Source: Arion vulgaris
Lineage: Eukaryota > Mollusca > Gastropoda > Stylommatophora > Arionidae
DNA length: 64,000 nt
Reading direction: 5' to 3'
Assembly (NCBI GenBank): GCA_020796225.1
Contig: CM036754.1
Coordinates: 42,073,779-42,137,778, forward strand
The translations under genes were made by a program, and so were the position numbers. This document shows, in pieces, positions 21,430 to 33,150 of the stretch. Numbering within the stretch: position 1 is the stretch's first letter; each line of letters starts with the position of its first letter. The notes under the pieces are model-generated. The model did not search any database. It saw only the letters and a list, made by a program, of their open reading frames with translations, and was not told where the DNA came from.

Positions 21430-21960
21430 CCCTGGAGTTTCCAATGTGCATGTTCACTAGCGTAGTGTTATCAACTGAACACTTTTCATGTGCACTTTCT
21501 CAGCATCCAATGGCAAGACCACATCTTCAATATGGAAGTATTAGACAGTGATGGCTTTCCAAGAATGTACATCTTGCTGAGTCTGCAACATCTGAGATGA
21601 CTGGGACATGTGTGCCACAGTAGCGAAGGTAGAATCCCAAAGAGCATTCTATATGGCCAACTCGCAACAGGTACTAGACAGTATGGATGCCCATTACTAC
21701 GCTTCATTAACACCTGCAAGCGTGATCTAACTTCATGTAGCATAGACAAAAATAAGTGGGAGCGGTTGGTCAAAGAGAGGCAGGTATGGCGAACGACAGT
21801 GAAGGTTGGCTAAAAAATAAAAATAAACTTATTACCCATGAAGGCAAAAGAGAGTGTAGAGTACAGAGAGACCATTCTCTGCATCAGCTCCAGTCTCCAG
21901 TTTCAACTGTGGCAAGAATTGCCATTACAAACACAACAGAGACAATGTGATTCAGCACGA
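21430..21960 (+). mobile_element. LINE ORF2 3' fragment
   Basis: It encodes GRIPKSILYGQLATGTRQYG, then KNKWERLVKERQVWRTTVK, a classic non-LTR C-terminus (same family as 48790-49085). Confidence 0.75.
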
Positions 21961-22320
21961 AACAAACTACATGATGCAAAACCTATTGTCTCCTGAGACA
22001 AAAAGAACAATGATATCGGCAACCTCAATCTAACATTTAACATTGTAAGAAATAATTATCTCTTGACTTTATCATTTAGTCTATTTTTGCAATTAATATG
22101 TACTTTTATTTTGTCAATTATATGAAAAACATGTACAGATGTGTGTACAGCCTTACAGATCTGAATATGGAAGAAAACAATCTGTTCAATTTACAGTACA
22201 TATGCTTTTTACAATTTATGAGTAAAGCTGTGAATATGGAAATCCTATTTTTTGTAAACAAGTCATAGAGTATGTCAGATTTTTTTTGTAAAACTTTTTT
22301 TAAACTCATACCATATGGTA
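21960..22320. other. AT-rich intergenic sequence, nothing recognised
   Basis: No supportable feature. Confidence 0.5.
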
Positions 22321-22324
22321 TATT

Positions 22325-22895
22325 TTGGCTAGAGAGGAAAGCGCTACCAATATCTCCATCGACAAACATGAGTTAAATCAAGTCAAAGACTATGGAGCAT
22401 TTCTTCAGCTAACAAAATCCAACATATATGCAATAAAGCAAATCAAATCATAGGACAAATGGCACCAATTTTGAAATGCAAACATGTCACCATGAACACA
22501 AATAGAGCATTGTACAACACAATCTTTCTCTCAACATTATGCTATCAGTGTCAAACCTGGACACTGACATCAAGCAATAGGATAAAACTAGTCATGAAGG
22601 AAATGAAATGTCTACGCATAACGCTGGGAATATCTAGAAGAGACCGGTTTAGAAATGAAGACATCAGGGAAAAAAGTGGATATAACATCATTGCTGAACT
22701 TCATCAAGAAATAAATTAAATGGTTCGGCCACATAAGCAGATTACCAACAGACAGTGTGCCTCAAAGGTGGATCTCAGAAATAACGGAGGTGTTGAAAAA
22801 CACTATTTATGTAGCGCGCACAAAAGCCAGTTCTAGAAATCTTATCCTATCCCGATGTTGTGAGGAAAAACAGGATTCAAGAAAAGAAAGATGGT
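22325..22895 (+). mobile_element. LINE 3' fragment (CQTWTL family)
   Basis: It encodes LCYQCQTWTLTSSNRIKLVM and RRDRFRNEDIREK; close to 1855-2480. Confidence 0.75.
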
Positions 22896-22904
22896 AGATT
22901 GGGG

Positions 22905-23400
22905 AATATGGTGTTGGGCTCATATTTTCTTTGACCTGCATCATACAGTGGATGATATAGTCAACACTATACTGGTCCTGGTCGCATTTACTTCCCAGTG
23001 TTTCTCTAATATGAAATTAAGACTTGGTTGACCAGAGAGACATTTACGGTTTGAAAATTCTCACTCTAATTTGGGGTCTCTGTGGATAAGTGGTTTCGCC
23101 TTTGCTTTCAGAAGGTAGTGGGTTCGAATCCAAACTGCCATTCTGTTCACAAGTGCATTTGTTTACAGAGACCCCTAGGATTGTTGCAGGAGCTACAGAG
23201 TTTGTGCTTTGTGCAGTTCTCTCAGCAGGTGGCGTGTCATTTCTGCGGAGAGGGACCAAGCCATATGGGGTGAAACCCGGCACAATGAAGTCAAACCTTC
23301 GACTATAGACCTTTTTTAGACTCTAATTGGGGATGAAACTGTGAACATCCATCTAGGAAGCAATAGCACTAATCACTATGCTTCCACTGGTCTCAATTTT
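22905..23400 (-). mobile_element. SINE family 2, split by SINE family 1
   Basis: Reverse family 2 pieces 22905-23062 and 23331-23400 surround a family 1 copy; ACTCTAATT(T)GG is duplicated at 23063-23074 and 23320-23330. Confidence 0.82.
23075..23319 (+). mobile_element. SINE family 1 nested in SINE family 2
   Basis: GGTCTCTGTGGATAAGTGG head, GGTTCGAATCC box B, full body; best-preserved copy. Confidence 0.87.
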
Positions 23401-23484
23401 TCTTCTGTCATTTTTAAAACTGCCTTAATTTTTGTTTTGTTTATATTTTGCTATAGGTCATCACTTTTACTCCAGTGTCGCCTG

Positions 23485-23715
23485 TGTTGTGCCGGGCCCA
23501 CAAGGGAAGCAAAGAATAGTACCACTGTGACATACAAGGCAAATGATGTAGGACCTAGGGAAGCTACCCTAGTAAATAAAAAGCATCACTGAAATCGGAT
23601 ATGCTGGCCTACTTGTAGGCGCATAACTGGCACAATGTACAATCGCTCCTAGGCTCAGATCACATTGAAATCACACAGAGTGGTTAATAAGTGGTCGATA
23701 TGGAGCGTCTAAGAA
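23485..23715 (+). mobile_element. GAA-SINE type C
   Basis: Head GTGCCGGGCCCACAAGG, then GGCCTACTTGTAGGCGCATA and AGTGGTCGATATGGAGCGTC; the CATGTCGTAAGAGGCGACTA motif is deleted in this copy. Confidence 0.78.
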
Positions 23716-23954
23716 GAAAATTCCACTGTAAGCCAAATTTAATTGTTACTAGTTTCTACAAATGCATCAAACATTTGATAATATATTTTGGTCAGGCATT
23801 TCTAGCAACATTCTACTGTGTTTAATTAAATGTTTATTATGTGCCTGAAAGGCTGATTATTTTCTTTGTGTAATATTTTTCTGGCATGCTTTAAAAATAA
23901 GACTAACAATTGAAATATGAATCATGATAATTATACATCATATTTTACCCAAAG

Positions 23955-24365
23955 TTGGAGGTTGGTTCGGTGAGTATGCAATGGACTGAATCACTACAAT
24001 TTGCATTCAACTTCATTCCGAGGCACATGGGTGTCAATGGCAACGAGAGAACAGACAGGCTGACTGGCTCTACCATCATATCAGAGGGTCAGTCAATGGA
24101 TACAGCTGACATTCTGAATGCACTCATAAAGTGTGGCAGCAAAGAGTATTTTCATTTAAATCAATCCAGTCAGCTGCTAGATTGCAAGAGCTGGGAATGA
24201 AGATTGGAGTGGCCAGAAAAGAACAGCACAACAGGTATATGAGGGGGCTCATCAATCAACATTGTACTAGTGCATTTAGTCGCTGGATGCTGTTGGAGAT
24301 ATTGCAAAGGAGATCAAAGCAGCTATGGTCATGTCCGGAGTATGATGAAGATATTCTAAACTGAA
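23955..24365 (+). mobile_element. RNase H domain fragment of a LINE
   Basis: RHMGVNGNERTDRLTGSTII then SEGQSMDTADILNALIKCG; the H-x-G-x-x-G-N-E-x-x-D pattern is the C-terminal part of RNase H, as in 33233-33802(-) and 47880-48690(-). Confidence 0.8.
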
Positions 24366-24369
24366 ACAT

Positions 24370-24620
24370 CATATTTTATAAGATTGTCTTACTTAATGTA
24401 TTTATCTATTGATTTTTTTTTTTTTTGGGTGTATAGTTTGATTGCAGTCTACCTCATATTTGTTCCCTCTTGCATGTTGTAAAAGGCAACTAAGAGAGGA
24501 TAGGTAGTAGGTCTGCAACACCCATCTGTAAAAAATTTGAAAGAAGATACAGAAACAATGAAAAAAGAACCGAAACTGTTCATGAAGATTTGGATGCCAC
24601 AGTAGTAAGAGATAGAACAA
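24370..24620. other. Unassigned sequence with T-run
   Basis: Nothing supportable beyond a TTTTTTTTTT run near 24415. Confidence 0.4.
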
Positions 24621-24627
24621 CTGTCAA

Positions 24628-24850
24628 TGGGGGGTTTCTGTGGCTAAGCCATTGTCTTGCATTCAAAAGGTTGCGGGTTTGAATCCATACCACGCCTTAC
24701 TGTTCACTGGTGCAATTTTTCCAGACACCTCTAGAATTGTTGCCGGAGCTACGGAATTCATGCAATACTCTCGGCAGGTGGCTTGTTATATCTGCAGAGA
24801 GGGACTGAGCCATACTGGGTAAAACCTGGTATAATGAAGTCAATCCTTTG
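24628..24850 (+). mobile_element. tRNA-derived SINE family 1
   Basis: GGTTTCTGTGGCTAAGCC and GGTTTGAATCC boxes, then CGGAGCTACGGAATTCATG. Confidence 0.8.
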
Positions 24851-25041
24851 GCATCACAAGTTCAATTATGTCACAAGTGCTTTAATCCTTTCATTCTGGG
24901 GCATTATAGGTCTCTGGATGGAGCTATTTTTGCTCCGTGTAATTCCCCATACATGTCAAGTACTTTAAATCACCAATATTCAGTATTATTTCATGAAAGT
25001 ATTATGTATTATATTCTAAACTATTCAGTAATTAATTTGGA

Positions 25042-25745
25042 ATACATTGAGCCAAATATGTTTAGAATACATTGAGCCAAATATATTTAGAATGCATTGA
25101 GCCAAATATATTTAGAATACATTGAGCCAAATATATTTAGAATACATTGAACCAGATATATTTATAATACATTGAACCAGATATATTTAGAATACATTGA
25201 ACCAGATATATTTGAATACATTGAGCCAAATATATTTAGAATACATTGACCAATATATTTAGAATACATTGAACCAAATATATTTGAATACATTGAACCA
25301 GATATGTTTGGAATAAACATTGAGAGCAAGATATATTTTAGGAATAGCATTGACCAGATATGTGTATAAACATTGACCAGATATATTAGAATACATTGAA
25401 CCAGATATGTTTGGAATACATTGAACCAGATATGTTTGGAATACATTGAACCAGATATGTTTGGAATACATTGAACCAGATATATTTAGAATACATTGAA
25501 CCAGATATGTTTGGAATACATTGAACCAGATATGTTTGGAATACATTGAACCAGATATATTTAGAATACATTGAACCAGATATATTTAGAATACATTGAA
25601 CCAGATATGTTTGGAATACATTGAACCAAATATATTTAGAATACATTGAACCAGATATATTTAGAATACATTGAACCAGATATGTTTGGAATACATTGAA
25701 CCAGATATATTTAGAATACATTGAACCAGATATGTTTGGAATGAA
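25042..25745 (+). repeat. 25-bp minisatellite I, about 28 units
   Basis: The unit is AATACATTGAACCAGATATA plus TTTAG, with variants (GAGCCAAATATA; TGTTTGG). Because 25 is not a multiple of 3, all three minus frames are open for long stretches; these are not genes. Stray units survive at 25876-25910 and 28216-28265. Confidence 0.95.
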
Positions 25746-25875
25746 CTTGGCTGAGAGAAGCAAGAAATATCAGTCTCAGTTCCATAGAGGAGATTGAGCG
25801 AGTTGCCCAGGATAGAGCGGTATGGAGAAATTGCTTGCAGGCCTTATGTAACGTTACGAGAGGAATTATTATTAT
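25746..25875 (+). mobile_element. LINE 3' end, tail to tail with the next LINE
   Basis: It encodes EEIERVAQDRAVWRNCLQAL and ends in (ATT)n. It is a near-perfect inverted copy of the 3' end at 25911-26045. Confidence 0.82.
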
Positions 25876-25910
25876 TATGTTTGGAATACCTTGAGCCAAA
25901 TGTACTTGGA

Positions 25911-28215
25911 ATAATAATTCCTCTCGCACTGCTATATGTACATAGGGCCTGCAAGTAATTTCTCCATACCGCTCTATCCTGGGCAACTCGCTTAATCTCC
26001 TCCATGGCACTGAGACCGATATTTCCTGCCTCTCTCAGCAAAGTTCGTTTCAGGTCTCCTTAGGTCGACCTCTCTTTCTTGAACCCTTTGCATTCCACTT
26101 CAATGCCTGCTTTGATATTCGTTGATCATTTCTCCTCAAGGTGTGCCAAACATATCTTCCATCTTCTCTTTCTTATAACAGTTGTCACTAGTGGTTGACA
26201 AGACATGTCTCTGATTTCATCACTTCTCCTGAATTCGTTCCATTTTATATTCATTATTTTTCGCAGACATCCATTTTCAAATGCATTCAACTTGCTTTCT
26301 ACATTTTTAGTCATTTTCCAACTCTTGCTATCATATGTTAGGATTGATACAACATTTGAATTGAAAATTCGTAATTTAGTTTTAATACTATATAACTTGC
26401 AGTTCCATATTTTATTTAGACTTTTAAAAGCTGATGTTGCTTTGTCAATTCGTATCATAATTTCTTTTTTAACATTTCCTGTGCAATCAAAATTGCTACC
26501 TAAATAGGTGAACTGCTCTGTTATTTTTATCATTTTAGATTCTGGTGTGATATCTGCATTACTTGCCATAGGTGTCTTTATTATATTTGTTTTTTCATAG
26601 CTTATCTGCAGTCCAACTTTTGATGCTATAGATGACAAGTTGTCTGTTTTTCTTTGCATATCTTGGTTGTTTCTACTTAACAAGGCAATATCATCTGCAA
26701 AATCCAAATCTTCTAGTTGACTATTTTCTACCCAATCGATGCCAGTTTCGCCCCTGCAACATTTTCGCATCACCCAGTCAATGGCCACTCCAAACAATAG
26801 CGGAGATAGAATACAGCCTTGCTTTACTCCGGTTTCAACTATAAACCAGTCGCTGTGTCCACCATCAGTGCGAACTACACACTGTGAACCATCATAGAGG
26901 CTCTTAATAATGTTTATTATTTTGTCTGGTATTCCATAGCATCTCAGAATATTCCACAGGAGATTCTGTGTAGACTATCAAAGGCTTTTTTAAAATCGAT
27001 GAAATTTAGTATGAGTGGTTGTTGCTTCTCAATATGTTCCTCCAAAGTTAGTCGTAGGGTAATTATTTGGTCTAAGCAGCTTCTCCCAGGCCTAAAACCA
27101 GCTTGTTCTTCTCTCAGGGTTGTGTCCACTGCTCCTTTGATTCTATTAAGAATGATTTTGCAGAAAGTCTTGGTCATTACTGATAATAGGGTGATCCTTC
27201 TCCAGTTGTTGCAATCTTTGAGATCACCTTTTTGGGGATCTTAACAATTATTCCTTCTTCCATTGATCTGGGACAGTTTCTTCTTCCCATACTTTATTAA
27301 ATAGTTCTTGCACCTGGCTAATAGTTGTATCATCAGCCGCTTTGAGCATTTCTGCAGTAATGTTGTCATCACCGCTGCCTTATTGTTTATCAAGGAATGG
27401 ATTGCCTCCTTGACCTCAGCTACACTTATCATTTCTTCGTTAATTGGTAGGAGCTGTTTCTTGCCTCTTCGTCAAACTTGAGTAGTACTGGTGGATCAGG
27501 TCTATTTAATATTTCTTCAAAATGTTCTTCCCATCTTTTCTTCTGCTCGGTATCTGATGTTAGAACTTTACCACCTTTACTCTTGATTGGGCCACCCTTT
27601 GAAACAAATGTTCCAGTAAGTTGTTTAAGTGTGTTGTATAGCATTTTACTGTTTCCAGTCTTAGCTGCCTTTTCCCTTCTTCGGCCAGTCGATTGACATA
27701 TGCTCTTTTATCTCTTCTAGCCGCTCTTTTCACTTCCTTGTCTTTTAGTCTATATTCCTCTTTAGCTTGGATTTCATCTGTTGCATCCTTAGTATTAAAT
27801 ATTGCTAGTTTCATCTTTCTTCTTTCTTGAATACATTTCCAGGTGTCATCGCTTATCCAGGGTTTTCTGTCTTTCGTCTTTAATCCTGTGCTACTATTTG
27901 CTGCCCCCAACAGTGTGTCCTTTATCTTAGTCCATTTGTCTTCAATGTTCTGTTCATTTTCACCATTGAGTAACTCGAACCTATTCTTAAGTTCGAGCTG
28001 ATATTCCTTTTACCTCATTATTTTGTAGTCTTTGACTGTCTATTCGCAGTTGTTCTTTTTAGTATGGTGAATTTTCAGTTTCAATTTACCTATGCATAAA
28101 TTATGATCACTTCCTACATCTGCCCTCTGTATGCACGGACATCCAGCAATGATGTTCTAAATTGTGTATTTATGCACATATGGTCAATCTGATTCCTGGT
28201 CACTCCATCTGGTGA
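25911..28215 (-). mobile_element. 2.3-kb LINE reverse-transcriptase copy
   Basis: Read on the minus strand: KTKDRKPWISDDTWKCIQER (linker), REEQAGFRPGRSCLDQIITL and NFIDFKKAFDSLH (RT), LEDLDFADDIALLSRNNQDM (catalytic FADD), QFTYLGSNFDCTGN, then IMNIKWNEFRRSDEIRDMSC and the 3' tail. The domain order is correct over the whole length, but frameshifts break it. The endonuclease is mostly missing (5' truncation). It sits inside minisatellite I. Confidence 0.88.
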
Positions 28216-28377
28216 GTGCCAAGTAAATACATTATGGAATACATTGAACCAAATATGTTTAGCATGAATGTAATAATATTTGAAAAACAAAAAAAAAGGA
28301 ATTATGGTGACTTGAAACTGTTGAAAACATGCATACCAAATTTTAATATTGTTTATTTCCCAGTCATTTTATCTGCT

Positions 28378-28610
28378 ATGTGGGGTTTTGTGGTTAAGAT
28401 GTTTGCCTTACATTTGGAAGGTCATGGGTTCAAGTCCATACTGTACTGTTCGATTCATGACTTTTTTTAAAGAGAATCCTAGAATTGTTGCTGGAACTAC
28501 AGAGTTCATGCTTTGTGCAATATTCTCGGCTGTTTATGTAGCATTTCTGCGGAGAGGGACTGAGTTTTATGGGGAAACTCTATGCAAAGAAATCACTCCA
28601 TCTTTATAAA
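28378..28610 (+). mobile_element. tRNA-derived SINE family 1
   Basis: TGGGGTTTTGTGGTTAAGAT head, then AGAATTGTTGCTGGAACTAC and CTGCGGAGAGGGACTGAG. Confidence 0.78.
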
Positions 28611-28744
28611 CCATTTATCTGCTATATAGTTGTTGATTTGTATCCCAGGGACTTTCTTGTCAAGATGGTCATCATTTTATTTTTTCACAATATATTTATA
28701 TTATAATGAATGAAGATACATCATGGCAAATATGGTTTTTCTGC

Positions 28745-29160
28745 ATAAAATTGATCATCATCATCAAATAGCTTGTCCCTTCCGGAACATGGCTCCCATG
28801 ACAGCAGTCCTGAAAAACTCTCTGTTCTGTGCAAGTTGACCGCCTTCAGCAGCAGTCGTTCTCAGATCGTCAATGATATCTTGCACCCATCGTCTTCTAG
28901 GTCTTCCTCTCATTCTTCTTCCAAGCACCATTCCCTCCAAAATTATCTTCTTTTGAAGTGTCCGAAATATTTAATTTTCCTTGATTTTATTCTCTTTAAT
29001 AGCCAACTCTTTAATATCAAGATGTTGCAGAACAGAAGCATTTATTCTTTTCTCTGTCCATGATATTCTAAGTATTCTTCTGTAGCATTTGCATTCAAAT
29101 CCATTAAGGATCTTCTCCGCCGCCTTGTCAATGTTTCATGTCTCACAACCATTTGTTGCC
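28745..29160 (-). mobile_element. LINE 3'-end fragment
   Basis: Same family as 3815-4150; TAGCTTGTCCCTTCCGGAAC, CAATGATATCTTGCACCCAT and TGTCCGAAATATTTAATTTT are shared almost exactly. Confidence 0.7.
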
Positions 29161-29423
29161 AAGGGAAAAATGCAGGCCCTTAAATACTTGATTTTTGTTT
29201 TTATGACAAAATAAATACCTAAGAAAAATAATGTAAAGTGCATGTACATTCTGCACACAAAAAATGTGTGGTTGTAAACATATATATATACATGTAGTCA
29301 GATCATATGTTTCATCTGTTGAATTAGAGTAAAACATTGAAAAGTTACCAAAAAATTGTTGCATATTACCGGCTTGATAGAAAAGAATAAGTTGATATAT
29401 CCAGACTTTGCACAAGTCACAAC

Positions 29424-29664
29424 TTCTTTCTTTTTTGAATGCTCCATATCGACTACTTGTTAAACCCTTCTTTGTGATCTGAGCCTAAGAGCGATTGTAT
29501 GTTGTGCCAGTTATGCGCCTACAAGCACATCCAATTTCTGCTATGCATTTTATTTCCTAGGTACCTTCCTAGGCCCCTACCTCGGTCGTCTCTTATGATA
29601 TGCCTTGTTGTTCACAGTGTTACTATTCTTTACTCCCCTTGCGAGCTCCAGCAACGCATGGGCT
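29424..29664 (-). mobile_element. GAA-SINE type C, full length with 9-bp TSD
   Basis: AGTCACAAC at 29415-29423 and 29665-29673 flanks a complete reverse C copy. Confidence 0.87.
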
Positions 29665-29814
29665 AGTCACAACAAGCTGAGATACTTTTTTAATGTGGTC
29701 ATGCTAGAACTTCATTCCTGTCGGCATGGCAAAGTTCATTGTCTTTTCCATGTTGGAGCGGCTGTCCCATAGCTTCTGCTTCAACTCTGCACACACTAGC
29801 TATATCTGTCATCT

Positions 29815-30312
29815 TGAAGCATTGTAGGTTGGGCAGTCTTGGGGCATTGTAGGTTGGACAGTCTTGGGGCATTGTAGGTTGGACAGTATTGGGGCATTGT
29901 AGGCTGGATAGTCTTGAGGCATTGTAGGTTGGACAGTATTGGGGCATTGTAGGCTGGATAGTCTTGAGGCATTGTAGGTTGGACAGTATTGGGGCATTGT
30001 AGGCTGGACAGTCTTGGGGCACTGTAGGCTGGACAGTATTGGGGCATTGTAGGCTGGACCATCTTAGGACATTGTAGGTTGGGCAGTCTTAGGACATTGT
30101 AGGTTGGACAGTCTTGGGGCATTGTAGGCTGGACAGTCTTGGGGCACTGTAGGCTGGACAGTCTTGGGGCACTGTAGGCTGGACAGTCTTGGGGCATTGT
30201 AGGCTGGACAGTCTTGGGGCATTGTAGGCTGGACAGTCTTGGGGCATTGTAGGCTGGACAGTCTTGGGGCATTGTAGGCTGGACAGTCTTGGGGCATTGT
30301 AGGCTGTACAGT
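29815..30312 (+). repeat. 25-bp minisatellite II, about 20 units
   Basis: The unit is CATTGTAGGCTGGACAGTCT plus TGGGG. It is unrelated in sequence to minisatellite I but has the same period. Minus-strand ORFs of up to 210 codons here (MPQDCPAYNAPRLSSLQC) are products of the period, not genes. Confidence 0.95.
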
Positions 30313-30366
30313 CCTAAAGTATGTGTTCCGTATTCTGGATTTTTCCTTTCACATTGACATTTGTTA

Positions 30367-30612
30367 CGCCGAGTGGTTACCGGGCCCAAATTTGGGGTGT
30401 AAAGAATAGAACCACTGTTACCTGCCATGCATGTCGTAAGAGGCGACTAAGGAGGTTTGGCTGAAATCGGATGCATGTGTCCAACGGTAAAGTCTATGCG
30501 TTTAGGGCCAATCAAACAATGTGCAACGTATACACGTTCTGGCAAAGATCAAACATATCACAAAGAGTGATTAAAATTGGTCGTAAAGAACGAACGCAAA
30601 GAAGAAGAAGAA
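30367..30612 (+). mobile_element. GAA-SINE type D, full length with 11-bp TSD
   Basis: 246 bp starting CGAGTGGTTACCGGGCCC, with CATGTCGTAAGAGGCGACTA and GGTTTGGCTGAAATCGGATG, ending AAAGAAGAAGAAG. GACATTTGTTA flanks it at 30356-30366 and 30613-30623. Confidence 0.9.
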
Positions 30613-30623
30613 GACATTTGTTA

Positions 30624-31040
30624 GTTTACAAGGCCCTGAGTCTGTATATATGTCCCAGCAGTCTGCAATGGCCAGTTCTCAGGTGAAACAATGTGCTCTG
30701 CTGGTGTCTTTGAAGGAGGTTAATGGAGTCAAATCTTGTCTCTTACATCCATATGCTTCTTCAACCTTGAATTGTTATGGATTATTGTTTTGGCTTCTCT
30801 ATAAGACAGTAGATGACTGAGCTGCTCCATTCAACCACCAATACTGGACATGGCATCATCTCTCTCATTTCCTGTTATTTCGGAAGCTTGGATACCATTT
30901 GAGTAGTCTCTGGTTGACCACTGTTTTTGTTAGCATGTTCAGGTTAACATTTGAAAATATATTGATGGTCTTCTGATGATCGTTCTTAATGCCATTTTTA
31001 TCATTCTAATGTGATATATAAACAGCCTAACTCCAAGAAC
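30624..31040. other. Unassigned intergenic sequence
   Basis: No supportable feature. Confidence 0.45.
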
Positions 31041-31680
31041 GGGTGTACGTTCACATCCTTCAGTACCATTTGGAATTCTGGTGCTTATCCTTCGTTCATG
31101 TGTTCGGTTTCAACCAGTGTTTACTGGGTTCGCTCTCCGTTAGCCTTTGCTGTCCCCAGCCAAACCTGCAAGGCAGCAGGTTGTTATTTTCTTTTAGGGC
31201 AGCGACTCTTAGATGGCCTGCCCTCCCAGGCTGATGAGCGCCATCTGCCCAGCGAACCTGTCTTTTTTATGGAGTACTTGGTTTGTTGCCCGTCCAGTTT
31301 TGTGTACGGTTTGCTCTGCTAGCCTTTGATTGTTCCCAATCAGACTACAAGGCAGCAGTAGTTCCCTGCGATCGGAAACGCGCACTGGCCTCACCTCTGC
31401 TGGGCTTTCCAGTTCTTCTGCACATTTGGGTGGTATGCACACCCTCTCGCTTGCCGTGCCTTCTGTGCCATGCACTTCTGCCCACTGGTGGGCCCACTCA
31501 TGCATTGCCTGCATGCATGTTCGCTTCGCCCTGGTGCCTGCCTCATCTCACCGTTAGTTCTCGCCGTGCTCACATCTACATGGGCTGTTCGACCTTATGG
31601 CCTAAATCGTGCTTATGTGGACCCACGTACAACTCAACCCGAGGCCCGGCATATCGGGCTCTAGGGGGGGACTAGAGAGT
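31040..31680. mobile_element. G repeat, second copy
   Basis: TGTTTACTGGG(T/C)TCGCTCTCCG followed by TAGCCTTTG and CCTGCAAGGCAGCAGGTTG match 20600-20690. It is GC-rich with several overlapping ORFs that resemble no family. Confidence 0.6.
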
Positions 31681-31904
31681 GAGAGCTAGAGCTATATGGG
31701 CTCCAAGTTTCGCCACATGTGTGTCCACGTCTCTTCTTTAGATGCACCTCTCATCCCTTTAATTCTAGTGCGGTCATTTACTCCGGGGGAGTTAGCATTC
31801 GTTTGTTGACGTCTCGTATTCTGCTGTTTTCTTACGTTTCTGCAAAACTTGGGCTTTGTTTCTACAGACATATATTTATATGAAAGCAAAAGAAATAATT
31901 TTCA

Positions 31905-32150
31905 TACCATAAGGTATATTGGAGAATATGGTTTTATGCACATATTTTTCTTTGACATTCGGCAAGCGATGAGAGATGTGGTCAACATCATGCTGATCGC
32001 CTTAACTTCCTAGTAGTTTTCTGCTACCAACTTGAGACAGGGTGTTAATCTGATAGCTGTCCTGTTTGGGAAAAATCCCATTCCCACAGTGATATTTGAA
32101 CCTTGGAGTCTTTGAAACAAGTGCATTAACTACTATGCTATCATGACTCT
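31905..32150 (-). mobile_element. tRNA-derived SINE family 2
   Basis: Reverse copy with ATACCATAAGGTATATTGG, GATGTGGTCAACATCATGCT and TTGAACCTTGGAGTC. Confidence 0.75.
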
Positions 32151-32154
32151 CATG

Positions 32155-32520
32155 CTTATTCCTATCCTCGTTCAGCATAGGGCCTCAACAATTGTTTACC
32201 ACTTTTCTCAGTCTCTGGTTGTTTTCTTAGTGACTTTCCAGCATAGTCCAGCATCCTCAAGTTCGAGAAAATTCTAGGGCTGTTTAAGATGTCCCCTTTT
32301 CCATTTTCCTTGCAAGTTCCATTCAAGTGCTTGTCTAGTGACACTTGGCTGTGTCTTTTGCAGGGTATGCTCAACCCAGGATGAATTTATCCCCTTAACC
32401 TTGGTCATCATGCCCTGTTCTTATCCACAGGTCTGTGTTTACCATGTTATACCATCTCAGACTGAGAATATGCCAAAGACATCCGTTAACAAATGTCTGA
32501 ATCTTATTTGTATTTAACTT
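32155..32520 (-). mobile_element. LINE ORF2 3' fragment
   Basis: The minus strand has TLQKTQPSV..QALEWNLQGKWKRG, the pattern GHTLRK...QALDWNPQGKRKRGRP of a common non-LTR family; a related piece is at 44930-45240. Confidence 0.65.
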
Positions 32521-33150
32521 GGTGATTCCGAGCCATACAGCAACACAGATTTCACATTTAAGTGTTTAATTGTCATGTTGTATTTAATATAGTGATGTTT
32601 AGCATCAAACATTCCTTATCGGTTCTTGTAGAATCAGTTTACAGCTTTTATAGCAAAACTAGTCATTACATTCCCATATTTTAATGAGTTGTATTTGCTT
32701 CCTAGTTTCTTATAGTGGATTGTCCTCACTCATTCCATGTTCATCTGTTATTCATTTACTTTATTACAATATAGATGTCTCATAATGTTTTGCTTATACA
32801 GTCAATCATGGATCTAACAGACTTAATAGAGGAGAATAAGTCTCTATTAATGCTGAAAGCCTGTTGAATGTAACTTAAGCGATGACTATTTTTGTATTGT
32901 TCTTAATGTCAATGAAAGCATTAATACAATATACAGTACTGTAAAAAAATAAATATATTCAAATTATAATAAAGAATGTGTGATATTTACTCATCCTTAT
33001 AATATGTAGTTGAGTGTTTTTGTGAAATAAAAGAGTCTATGCCATGCAAACCAAAACAAGTGCAGCATGAAATGTTTACAGTGTGATCTTCAAGATTTGA
33101 CTTTTTTTATTTGGTAACATTAATATTAATAAATGTACTATATTATTTTG
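32520..33150. other. AT-rich intergenic sequence, nothing recognised
   Basis: No supportable feature. Confidence 0.5.

Noticed and set aside
25162..25763. Overlapping minus-strand ORFs of 94-125 codons (YIWFNVFQTYLVQCI repeats)
   Set aside because: They come from a 25-bp tandem repeat lacking stops in several frames; all frames give the same periodic peptide, which is not a coding signature.
26126..26797. 223-codon minus ORF with FADD motif as a host reverse transcriptase gene
   Set aside because: It is one frame of a broken 2.3-kb LINE whose other domains lie in other frames on both sides.
25042..30312. Possible CRISPR array
   Set aside because: Directly abutting 25-bp repeats with no unique spacers, in a spliced animal genome with no cas genes.
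29699..30428. 210-codon minus-strand ORF with MPQDCPAYNAPRLSSLQC repeats
   Set aside because: Translation of minisatellite II, running on into a SINE; no codon bias, start context or homologue type.
31011..31675. GC-rich cluster of overlapping ORFs as a gene or CpG-island promoter
   Set aside because: Homologous to the mobile G repeat at 20455-21103; ORFs overlap in many frames and show no domain.
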